Positions 1 to 9,708 of a stretch of DNA of 25,251 nucleotides are shown here, piece by piece. Within the stretch, counting starts at the first letter, position 1. Every line of letters starts with the position of its first letter. The stretch covers positions 1 to 25,251 of the forward strand of contig BBXU01000126.1 of the NCBI GenBank assembly GCA_001598975.1, given 5' to 3'. A program made the translations under genes and the position numbers. Under the pieces are notes generated by a model. The model was not told where the DNA came from. It did no database searches and saw only the letters and a program-made list of their open reading frames with translations. The stretch is from Parachlorella kessleri. Lineage: Eukaryota > Chlorophyta > Trebouxiophyceae > Chlorellales > Chlorellaceae.

Positions 1-152
1 GGAGACAAGCTGTATTGTGAATTTCCTTATGTCACTTGACACTTCATGTTTCTATCGGCAGCCGCTATATCATGCTACATGGTGCTGATGCGTTCCGGCG
101 GTCTCTACCAGGCTGGGTCTGCAACCACGCTGCTCCACAGTTCTGCCAATTC

Positions 153-182
153 TTGCCATTGGCAGACTTGCCATTGGCAGAC
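153..182. repeat. Perfect 15-bp tandem duplication with internal inverted repeat
   Basis: Two adjacent identical 15-base units, TTGCCATTGGCAGAC, lie at 153-167 and 168-182. Each unit contains the small palindrome TGCCA-T-TGGCA. A related half-site, TGCCAAT, lies just upstream at 144-150. This may be a replication-slippage duplication or a paired protein-binding site; nothing in the sequence decides between them. Confidence 0.75.
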
Positions 183-249
183 TTTCAAATTAGGACGGTG
201 TGGGTGTTTAGTACAGGGTTTCAGTCTCTGATAAGGACGTTGGCTAAGC

Positions 250-254
250 TGTAA
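250..254 (+). terminator. Candidate TGTAA polyadenylation signal
   Basis: TGTAA is the usual poly(A) signal of chlorophyte nuclear genes. A single copy on the plus strand near the left edge could end a gene lying mostly outside the window. The pentamer is expected by chance, so this is weak. Confidence 0.2.
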
Positions 255-763
255 GATGTATTTTGGGGACTCACGGCAGCATGGTCAGGTGGCGGTATGC
301 TGTCAGACTACACTAGACTCGGCTAGGCTGGAGCTGTAGGGGCAGGGCGCAGCCAGAGGCATGTTTCTACTGCATGTCTGTATTGGAAGTGGGCCCGCAG
401 GGCAACAGGGCTTGCTATGAACCTGTGCTGAGCGACACCAGCACTTTGGCACAGCTCCTGATGGGCCGTCAGTGACTAGAGCAATGAGCGTAGGGTATAC
501 CAGCACTATCCGCCGCCATAGCCGTCTCGATGACCTGGCACGTTCCCGCCCACAAGGCCCGGTTTCTTGTCTCCACTCCAAACCTCGGCTCGTGTACGCT
601 GCTTTGGTCCTCCAAAGAATTTGGTGCGCCTGAACCTCTTGTGGCATCCTTGGATGTTTTGCGCGTAGGACACGCTGCTGAGCTGAGTATATTTAGAATT
701 GTTAGTACGTGACCACTAGCTGCACCATATACACTTGAGACCAGTACTACAGCACTACCCAGG

Positions 764-3700
764 ATGAGGAAGAAGGGGGGCGCGGGCAAGAAGAAGAAGA
801 CCAAGCAGCCTCAGGCGGTAGGTTGGGGCTCCATAACACTGCGAGGTATCAACGTCATGCATGCTTTCATGACACTTACATGTGGGGTCACTGGCATGCA
901 GGCCCAGACACAGATGGAGACAGAGGAGCCAGATAAGCCTTCGGTACGCTAAGTGCTGTCATATAGACAAACCGAACCGTGATACCAGTGTTACTCGCTG
1001 GTTGTGCCCTTAGCTGCCTGCGGCCTCAAGCCTCTTCCCTTGGCCCAGGACTCGTGCTTGGCGTGCACGAATGCCCGGGCAGCTAACGTTAGCCCTGCCC
1101 CTGTCACAGGTGTGGCTGCCAGGGCGGGACAAAGTGGAGGACGGGGAAGCGCTGCAGTACGACCCCAGCGTCTACGACTGCATGTCTAACATGTCGCTGG
1201 ACTGGCCCTGCCTCAGCTTTGACCTGCTGCGGGACCACCTGGGCGGCCCGCGCAGCGCCTTCCCCCACACGCTCTTCATGGTAGCGGGCACCCAGGCGTC
1301 CAGCGCAAAGCTCAACTACCTGGGCATCATGAAAGTCAGCAACCTGACGCAGGGCAAGCACGGCCAGGTGCGCGGGGCGGCAGCGACTTGGTGATGGGAA
1401 CTGGGGATGGCACTACGGGCGGGGGCTGCAGTTGCCTGTTGGGATGTCTTGAGGACAGGGTGCGGAGCAGCACTGTACACATGTTCGTGCCTCCGTTGTG
1501 TACACACTAATGGTGGTGGGCGACTTGGTCTTAGTCACGGAATCGGGCGCTAGCACGACAGCCTTACAATGGCCCGTAAGCTGACCTTGCCCAAGTTTGG
1601 CCCTTTTTGAGTGCAGAAAGCTGCCGAGGACTCTGACAATGATGGCATGAGCGACAGCGACGAGGAGGAGGCCGAGCCGGCGCAGCTGCACCTCAGGAAG
1701 GTGTCTCACATGGGCGGCGTCAACCGAGTGCGCGCCTGCCCGCAGCAGCAGCACGTGGTGGCCACATGGGGCGACAACGCGCAAGTGCAGGTGCAGTGCC
1801 TTTGTGGTAGCTGGCGGTCCATGCGGCCAAGTGAGCAAGCGTGGGTTTCCTGGCAAGCTCCCTGCCTCTGGGCTGCCTGTGGTGTGACCTGGGTTTGTGC
1901 CGTTGCATGCTGAAGTGGTGGTTTATGGTGAGCATTACTGGGCAGGCATTACCCAGTGGGCTATATACGGTGTCTCAGGCAGTGGCTGGTATATGCAGTT
2001 TTTCACGCAGGTCAGGGGCTGTGAGATGACCAAGCTGTTCAGGCCAGCTTCATAAACAATAAAGCATTCATGCTGCCCTTTCTCGGCGTATTGTCAATCT
2101 CCAGGTGTGGGACCTGTCCCAGCAGCTAGCCGAGCTGAAGGACGAGGCAGCCCCCAGCAGCAAGGACCAGGGCAGGCTGCTCAAGGCGGCGCCGCGGCAA
2201 GCCCACTCACACAGCGCGGAGGGCTATGCGCTGGACTGGTCGCCGGTGGCAGCGGGGCGCCTGGCCTCGGGCGACTGTCGCAGCAGGATACACGTGTGGG
2301 AGCCGGGCGCGGCAGGTGCGGGGGCGAGCCAAGGCCCTGGCAGGGTGCTGGGGTTTGAGCGTAGGCTGGAGCCTGATGAAGTGCAGCCAGAGTCACCCCA
2401 GAGGCACGGAACTTGGTGTGCTGTATGTCGCACTCGTTGCATGTGCCAAGTATGGGCATGTCGCCCAAGAGACGAATTGCCTCTAGGAGAGTGAAAATGC
2501 CTGTGCCGCTTGTGGCTGCTACCCTTTGGAGGGTCAGGTGGCCAACCGCTCGGACACTGCTGCAGGCAAGTGGGCAGTGAGCGCAGCATACAAGGGTCAC
2601 GAGGGCAGCGTGGAGGACCTACAGTGGTCTCCCACCGAGGAGACCGTGTTTGCCTCCAGCTCTGTTGACCAGACCATTCGCATCTGGGACACGCGGGAGA
2701 AGGTGCGTAGTTTTGCAGGGGCCAGCCCCAGCGGCTTTAGCTGCTGCCGTGGAGAAGGCGGTGCAGGAGGGGGGAAATGGCAGGATTTGACGCGCAGCAG
2801 CAGCAGCCTTCCATGCACTAGTGCTAATGGCGACATCTGCTTTTCTTGCTCGGTCAGCTTTTATATGCAAGGAACCGGGATTGGGTGATCCAACAAGGCA
2901 GCAAATAAGCAAGCAGCGTTTCCCCAGGACCCAGGCTCCCCAGGCTCGGCACGCCTCTCTTTGCCTCGCCCGGCTAGCCCGATACATTGCTTGGTGATCA
3001 TGCAGGCGCGGTCGATGCTGACAGTCAAGGCAGCAGACAGCGACGTCAACGTCATCTCCTGGAACCGCTCCACCACTTACATGCTGGCCTCGGGGGCCGA
3101 CGACGGCGGGCTGCGGGTGTGGGACCTGCGCAACTTTGCGGACGGCAGCTTCGTGGCCAACTTGACCTACCACAGGTGCGCCGCCCAATTTGTCTGCCCG
3201 CTGGTTTGTAGGGGTTTGTGGGGCGGGGTATGAGGTCCTGGAGTTTACATCTCGGGGCCTGACTGGAACTTATGTGTGCTTACAGCTGGCTGCATTGCTG
3301 TGGGGCAGGGGAGAGTCCCCCAACCACCGAAGGATGCCTGGCAGGGCCAGAGACAGCGGCAGCATGTGGGGCAGCATTTGCTGAGGGTCGCTGGGCATGC
3401 TGTTGCCGCTGTTACTGCCGGCACAACAGCTCAAACATACCCGAATCCGGCAGCTGCCTGCATTCACTGCTTCCTGCCTTGCTGGCTGCGTGCAGGGGCC
3501 CTGTGACGTCTGTGGAGTGGTCTCCTTACGAGGCATCCATGCTAGCAACCACCTCAGCAGACAACCAGGTCAGGGCTCCTGCCAGTTCCCTGTGGCCTGC
3601 ACTGATGCTTGGCCGTTGCGGTTGACATGAGCACCCGCGCGTGGCCATGGAGACTGCACCGCTTGCTGGCCGGCTACCTGGCTTGCCAGTGTAAATAGGT

Positions 3701-4045
3701 CCCGAAGAGGTGCACATGGTGGCGGCCTCTGCAGCAGCCGGGTGTTTGGTGGTAGCAGCCCAGCCTGTGCATTGAAATTGATGCACCATGCATAAGCGGC
3801 CCCAAGCTTGTCTCGCGGTGCAGCTAGCGGTGTGGGACCTTGCGCTGGAGCGGGACCCTGAGGAGGAGGCAGCGCTGGCGCCAGAAACCAATGCGCTGGC
3901 GCCCGAGAACCTGCCGCCGCAGCTGCTGTTTGTGCATGGCGGGCAAGCGGACCCCAAGGAGGCGCACTGGCACCCACAGATCCACGGGCTGCTGGTGTCC
4001 ACAGGGGCCGACGGCTTCAACATATTCAAGCCCTACAATGTGTAG
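764..4045 (+). CDS. GRWD1: GRWD1/Rrb1-type WD40 ribosome-biogenesis protein
   Basis: Exons: 764-817, 902-943, 1110-1367, 1617-1790, 2105-2315, 2566-2702, 3006-3175, 3496-3568, 3824-4045. All phases join, giving about 446 aa, close to the length of animal GRWD1. The N-terminus is Lys-rich (GKKKKTK), a likely nuclear/nucleolar signal. The conserved N-terminal CAF1C/RBBP4-like segment follows in exon 3 (VWLPGR, then [15 protein letters not shown] and VAGTQ). An acidic stretch, [17 protein letters not shown], begins exon 4 and matches the glutamate-rich region of the family. WD repeats follow, with family landmarks [43 protein letters not shown], and the C-terminal [16 protein letters not shown] and [13 protein letters not shown]1/Rrb1 is a nucleolar chaperone for ribosomal protein L3 needed for 60S assembly. 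Two WDxR motifs (WDTR, WDLR) are compatible with DDB1 docking, as proposed for the Arabidopsis homologue. The start is the first ATG, directly before the basic segment. The exon 5/6 join (2315/2566) is the least certain, because an upstream acceptor exists at 2537-2538 but gives the wrong phase. Confidence 0.93.
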
Positions 4046-4409
4046 AGTACTGGAGGTGCTGGCGTCGTTGGTGCCTGTTGCTTGTACTGCTGTGGCTGAT
4101 GTTGCACTTGTTGGGTTATATCGGTAGACAGCGAGGCAGCGGGCGGCGTTCCCATTTTTTGCTGTGTGCATGGCAATGACTAACATCTTATATAATGGGC
4201 TGGCTAAAGCACCTGTTGACTGGAAAGCAGCAGCGTCATGGGTTGACAGGAGGTATTACGGTACATGAGCAGTACGGTACAAGCTGGCATCCACGTGCCG
4301 CGTACTGCACCTTTTCATGCAAGGCCATAAAGCATGCAAAGCCCCCAACTGGCGTCCGTAGCCATTTCCTTTCGTTATTCTGCGTACCAAAGTCTTGTGT
4401 GCCCCTCAA
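4046..4409. other. Intergenic spacer between GRWD1-like and mannanase genes
   Basis: This 364-base spacer between two head-to-tail genes must hold the 3' UTR of the WD40 gene and the promoter and 5' UTR of the mannanase gene. I found no TGTAA in it, so the first gene's poly(A) signal is either diverged or absent. An AT-rich TATA-like element lies at 4188-4196. Confidence 0.5.
4188..4196 (+). promoter_or_regulatory. Candidate TATA box of the mannanase gene
   Basis: TTATATAAT stands out in an otherwise mixed spacer, 214 bases upstream of the mannanase start codon. This placement suits a TATA box with a 5' UTR of about 180 bases. No transcription start evidence can be read from the sequence. 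Confidence 0.3.
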
Positions 4410-7400
4410 ATGACGCCATCAAAGGTGCGGGCGCGCATTAATGGAGTTGGCACGCCAGACCGAGGGCCTGACTTGGTAGAGAAGCAGCTGCTCCTAGCAA
4501 GTCCCAGCACTGCAGCAACGCCTCTGGTGCATGGCAGTGGTGGCAGAGGAGGCCGCTGGAAATGGGCGCTCTTTGTCTGCCTTGCGGCAGGAAGCCTTGT
4601 CCTCTGGGCCAGAAGCCAAGGCTCTGCCAGTCTTAGCTGGGAGCAGAGCTTTGTCAAGGTAGCAGGCACGCAGGTACGCGCTGTGGCCATGCCTGAGAGC
4701 CTGCATTTCCCATGTGTCAACCCCCCTGGCATGATGTAAGCCAAGCTGTGGCTTGGCAAAGGCCGCCATCCTCCGGGAGGTCAACAGACCATCCCACACA
4801 GTGTCAAACACCCACTGCCCGGTGCAGCTTCCTGGGAAGAGGCGAAACCTGCCCAAACAACCCAGCAGCGAGGCAGCAATACCCATGCCAGTTTGCTGCA
4901 CTGCAGTTTGAGTACCAATGCCGCCCCTTCTTCGTTGCTGGTTTCAATGTGGACAATGTGGCCCAGGCGCCCCTGGCAGCCGTCTCCCGCAAGATGCAGG
5001 GCAGTGGCAGCAGCAGCTACAATGGGCGTGAGCTGGTGCGCCAGCTGTTACGTGAGGCTGCCGGGGCCGGGCTAAATGTCATGCGCACCTGGGCTCACAC
5101 CACAGACCCTGACCACCCCCTCCAGGTAGGTGGCACCTGCTGAGGTCGTAGGGGTTAGTCTGTTGTGGCTCTGTGGTGGTCTGCAAGCTGCTTTTGTGGG
5201 TGCTGATGGGCACATAATCAACCAAGCGGCATCATGCATTGGCACAGAGTTGGTGGCGAAATGGCTTCTTCCAAGGACCTGCTTATGGTGGTCTCAGCCT
5301 CCCTTGGGTGCCTCCTCTGCCCTCCCGCAGGAGCGGCCAGGCGTGTACAATGAGGACATGTTCCAGGGCTTGGACTTTGTGATTGCTGAGGCAGGCAAGG
5401 CGGGCCTCAAGGTCATCCTGAGCCTGGTGGACAACTGGAAGTACCATGGCGGCGTGGACGAGGTGAGCGGGGTTGGTAGGGGGCCTGGGGTGAGAGGAAG
5501 GGGTGGGGGCTGGTGGTGCCTACCGTAAGCATGGAGGGCAGTGACAGCGGCGAGGGCGTGCTCGCGCCACAGGGCTCGCTCGCATGGGCTGCCAGACCCC
5601 GAATTGAGCCTTACTGGCGGCAGGAGGCTGCCAGCTGTTTGGTGTGTCGTTTCAGTCATTCATTGCTGGTGGCCATTGCTGGTGCAGTTTGTGGACTGGT
5701 CTCCCAGCGTGCCACCAAGGGACCCACGGTTTCCTCCCAACAACAAGCAAGGCGACGCGTCAGTGGAGGTGCGACTTGATCCCACTAGGCAATGCTGGGG
5801 ACACTGCATGCTGCATCCTGCTCAACTCGAGGTAACCTTGGTCAGAGGCATCGAAGCGGACACGGCCTGGGCGCCTCTCTGCTCTGCACAAGCACCAGCA
5901 GGCTGTGCAAGCAGGGCCAACCTCTGGACTTTGATGAGGGCAAATGATGGTTAAGTAAATACCTGCATGACAAGCGCAGGAATATTCCCAGGAGCGGCTG
6001 GAGTATGAGAACCGCCGCAAGGTGCTGTTCTTCACAGATGAGGCCTGCCGCAACATGTTCAAGCGGCACATCAAGGCGGTACGTGGCGCTGTTGTTAGGG
6101 TATGTTGGGCAGCTCTGACTTGCAGCTGGCAGAAGCCTAAAGTGGACAGCTGTTCGGGCTGCCGAATGGCAGTGCCACTTGCTGGTGGCGCTGCAAGTGC
6201 AGCGGGCGCAATGTGCCACCAGAGCAGCATGCAACTACTGCCAGGGCGGTGTATGGTGTGCAGGTGTTGATGCGGAGGAATGTGTACACTGGCAAACTCT
6301 ACAAGGATGATCCAACCATCATGGCACACAATCTCCTGAATGAACATCGCTGCTCCAGTTATGAGGTGAGCTCGCTTAGGCAGTGCGCAGGTTGCGTTGC
6401 TTGTTGCCTGTCTTGCAAGACACACACTAGTAGCTGCTCCGGTCCCGGCTGGCACATTGGCCAGTTGACGACACTGCGACTGATCAGGCCTAAGTAGAGA
6501 GTCACCTACGATCAAGCTGCTGCCCGAGGTATCATCATGCTCCAAGCCCACCACCCTTGCGACGTGTCACTGCCTCGCGCCCTCTGCAGACGCCTGGCTG
6601 CCCTGAAACTGTTTCACGGTGGGTGGAGGAGATGGCGGCCCACGTCAAGTCGCTAGACCAGCGCCACCTGCTGACCCTGGGCGAGGAAGGTGGGCTCACT
6701 CATGCGTGGTTCATGCATCCTGCTCATGGCTGCACCAGCATCGTGCATGGTGTATAGCAGAGGCTGTGCACCCAGCATATAGCGGGGCGCACCGTAACTC
6801 ATAGCACGTAGCATTTGTGCAGTGCATGAACCATGGGGCATGAACCAACCCCTTGCACTAGAGGAGCTAGCACAGTGGGTCGTACAAGAGCCTGAGGCAG
6901 GCGGCAGAGCATCCCTGGTGTGCTGCTTGCCGCTGCACACACTCCACCTTAACTAGCAGGAGGGCCCTTGATAAGCAGCCAGGCGCCCAGATAAACTGAC
7001 TACTTCTCCTAGAAGTTGGTTGCGTGCAGGGTTCTGGGGCGAGAAGGATGCCCTGCGCGCCTTCAACCCAGGTGCACCCAGCTCTAACTGGGCGGCCAAG
7101 GCCGGGCAGGACTTCCTCGCGGATCATGCCTCGCCCTACATTGACTTTGCCACAGTGCACTGGTGGAATGACCAGTGGAAAGTGTGAGTGCTTCTGCCGG
7201 GGTGCATGGCTTGCTTGGTTGCTGAGAGCAGAATGTCCGATACACTGCCAGGGGTAGCCTTGCTTGAGAAATAAAGTACATATCATGCTTTATGGCGAAC
7301 CGTTCATAGAGGACTCTCCATGATCCTGCCGGCAGCAAAGTATGGCCTGTGCATTCGCCTGCTCCCGATGGTGCAGTGGCGGCAACCGCAGCTTCTACAA

Positions 7401-8717
7401 GGGCTGGCTGGGGCAGCACACGGAGCAGGCAGGGTCTGTTCTTAAGAAGCCACTGCTGCTGGAGGAGTTTGGCAAGATGCTGGACACCAGGTAAGGCCCA
7501 ATGGGAAAGCAGTGTTGTACATTGCGGACCTGGTCTTGCTCAATAATGGCATTCGCCTCTGTGGTGTTATAAACAGCTGCCAGCAGGCCATTCTGGCCTC
7601 CATGGCAACATTCAATAGCGGTTGGGCATATGTGGGCACAACTACGGCACCGTGGTGGCTTCTTGAACCACTGAATCCGAGGGTCAAGCAAGTCCAGCGA
7701 GCTTCTGGCATTTGGTGCGTGCTAAACAAGCTGCGGAACTTGCGCCGTCCAGCGTGTGTCTATGCCTGTGTTGCAGGGTTGGTATCCAGCCCTCGGCTGG
7801 CCTAGTCAGGCATGTCAGGGACCCTGTATTCCAAGACGCGTACGATGTAGTGGAGCAAGCTGTCAGCAGGTGAGGCGGCAGCCGTCCTGGTGTTTGCATG
7901 CCTCTACCGATGTGGTCGGAGCTCGGTGCCCAGTTCAGAAACCGCTCAAAATACCGTGGCGCCAGCGTACGGACCATACACATTTGGCTCCAGGAGGGGC
8001 GTGCACAGCGGCCATTGTATTAGTTAATCAATATTCAGCCATCCTTGATGGCTGGCAAACGATAACTTACTCCGGGGTCCTGTCACTGGAAATGCAGGGG
8101 CCAGGCGTTGGCTGGGTCCCTCTTCTGGCGCTGGGGCTTCCAAGTTTACGACAATGGCCTGGGTCCCTACGGTGTGGCCCCAGAGCACTCCACATTCTCC
8201 CTGATAGCGGACCATGCTCGCCGCCTGAAGCGGCACATGAACTCGCAACCCCCGCGCCCTGACTGCAATATGCAGTGTTGGGTTCCTACCACTATGGTAT
8301 TTGGTCTGGCTCGCAGGTAGGCATTAGTGAGGCTCCCGAGGTGTTTATATGTGATGGGACAAGGTTTTCCATGCTGAGCAAGCCTGCCCTGAGTGAGCAT
8401 GTCCCATACACTTTATGCATGGGGCGGGTGGGTGCCCATAGTTGCTTTTCTCCTAAATCTACCTGCGGCCCTGTATCCTGCTACCCCATACTCTTATGGT
8501 TGCTCATGCCCCCTGCACCTTGCCTCCCTGGAGCAGGTGTCAGAACATGCCCGACGTGTGCTCAAAATTGCAAGCCTGGCAGGCATCCCACAAGGCTCAT
8601 GCTGGCGAAGGAACCCGCCTACAGCCCAGCAGCATCGAGGTGTTTGCGACGCGGGACGACTGCTGTCGGCCAGGACTTGGTGGATTTAGTGAGGGCTGCA
8701 GCTTTAGCTGGCTATAG
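4410..8717 (+). CDS. Membrane-anchored GH5_7 endo-1,4-beta-mannanase with Cys-rich C-terminal module
   Basis: Exons: 4410-4673, 4907-5125, 5331-5462, 5688-5768, 5992-6078 (or from 5980, adding EYSQ), 6264-6365, 6590-6689, 7030-7183, 7377-7490, 7777-7869, 8098-8316, 8537-8717. All phases agree, giving about 581 aa. Residues about 51-66 form a hydrophobic segment (WALFVCLAAGSLVLWA) after a basic stretch, so a type II signal anchor is likely. The catalytic domain (about 84-500) follows plant mannanases: FFVAGFN, LNVMRTWA, PGVYNEDMFQGLDFVIAEA, LKVILSLVDNWK, YKDDPTI and LLLEEFGK. Acid/base Glu288 lies in LLNEHRC and the nucleophile is Glu410. Unusual replacements: plant NEP reads NEH, and the plant His-x-Tyr-Pro-Asp-Gln-Trp motif reads HWWNDQW (372-378), which loses the Tyr. 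The last 80 or so residues form a module with seven Cys, containing CWVP and CCRPGLGGF..GC. The family hydrolyses internal beta-1,4-mannosidic bonds of mannans; a cell-wall role in this alga is inferred. Catalytic activity is not certain because of the substitutions. Confidence 0.88.
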
Positions 8718-8832
8718 CGGCTTCTGCTAGTGCTGCTGCGCAGCGGCCCACAGTGTTGCGAACTGTATTGCTGGTGTGCATCAAATGAAGGTATCCTTGA
8801 AGCACATCATGAGAGCTGGAGCCTGCGTCAGG

Positions 8833-8852
8833 CTGGTATGAGCTGGTATGAG
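8833..8852. repeat. Short 10-bp tandem duplication
   Basis: GGTATGAGCT occurs twice in direct succession in the 3' flank of the mannanase gene. It looks like a slippage duplication without evident function. Confidence 0.6.
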
Positions 8853-8891
8853 CTGAGGCTTGCCTGATGCCCGAGCCTGTGGTTCTCATCC

Positions 8892-8896
8892 TGTAA
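8892..8896 (+). terminator. Candidate TGTAA polyadenylation signal of the mannanase gene
   Basis: A plus-strand TGTAA lies 175 bases after the mannanase stop codon, a typical distance for green-algal genes. The match is only five bases; transcript ends would be needed to confirm it. Confidence 0.4.
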
Positions 8897-9708
8897 CTCT
8901 GGTAGTGAGGTCTCTTGTAGTCTGTAGGCAGTGTGCAATGGGTTGGACATTATCACTGTGTTCAACAAGTTGGCCTTTGAAAGAGGCATTCTAGTCTACT
9001 TGACGATGTGACACATGGACGAGCAAAGAACTCGGCGTTGGGTTGTTCTAATCGGCGAGTGCAAGCCACCGCAGCGACAACATCCCTGGCTACAGTCTGG
9101 ACGTTGGAAGGTGCATCTAGCTTCACCAGCTCCTTAGACACCTGGTTGAGAACTTTCACAGGGAAGTATGGTATGAGGCCCAGGCTGCATTGCCGCCTAT
9201 CCAATCTGACAAGCAAACCTCCTCCTGGATGGGTTCGGCAGCAGCGGCAGGTGGGAGGCTAAGTGCCTTCTTCAAGTGATGCGAAGTTCTTGTTGCAGAG
9301 TGCGCGCGCGCCCAAAACGGTGCGGCAGTGCTACAGTCATGCACACCGACTGATAGCATCCCTTTGATTGTCACCGACGGCAACTTTGTGCAAGCAAGGG
9401 ACAGATAGCTGGACAAGGCACAGTGCCGGATGTAAGGCATGCTCTGGGGCTTGCCCATGATCTGAGCCAGGTGACGCTGGTCGTCCCGGCCAGGGCATCA
9501 CTCCGGGACAAAGTGAGGAAAGCCCTCTCTTGACATGAGCAGGTTGTAAAATGACAAGGCGCAGGCTCGCAGCAGGTGTGGGAGCTGTCAAAACACTACA
9601 GTTAGAACGTCCCAAGCACACACTCGTTCTTCTACCACCTACAAGGTGCCTGTGGCAACGTGCACCACTGTTAAGTCACAACCGTGGCGTCAGGGGCCAG
9701 GCATCGCT

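Larger units (their letters stand above)
1..763. other. Non-coding flank upstream of the GRWD1-like gene
   Basis: No reading frame here resembles a known protein, and none has convincing splice-site continuity. The left part may be the 3' end of a gene outside the window, because a TGTAA motif lies at 250-254. The right part should hold the promoter and 5' UTR of the gene starting at 764. A short tandem repeat at 153-182 is listed separately. I saw no clear TATA box close to the start codon. Confidence 0.5.
8718..9708. other. Convergent intergenic region between mannanase and SWT1-like genes
   Basis: These 991 bases lie between two stop codons facing each other, so they should contain two 3' UTRs. 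Plus-strand TGTAA motifs occur at 8892, 9431 and 9545; I found no TTACA (minus-strand signal) in the stretch. Two overlapping open frames of 84 codons (plus 9008-9262, minus 8962-9216) exist. The minus one reads somewhat protein-like (LIPYFPVKVLNQVSKELVKL) but has no recognised relative, and nothing links it to the neighbouring gene models. Confidence 0.45.

Noticed and set aside
2526..2565. Upstream acceptor reading VANRSDTAA before the WD40 exon at 2566
   Set aside because: The acceptor ending at 2538 gives phase 0, but the preceding exon ends in phase 1. The acceptor at 2564-2565 restores the frame and the conserved [11 protein letters not shown] context.
5760..6554. 264-codon minus-strand open frame
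   Set aside because: It runs antisense over mannanase exons 4-6 and the introns between them. Its translation resembles no protein, and the plus-strand exons there match the GH5 family.
7184..7190. Apparent stop after HWWNDQWKV in the mannanase
   Set aside because: The TGA overlaps a strong donor (GT|GTGAGT). Splicing at 7183 to 7377 restores the frame and leads into the nucleophile exon.
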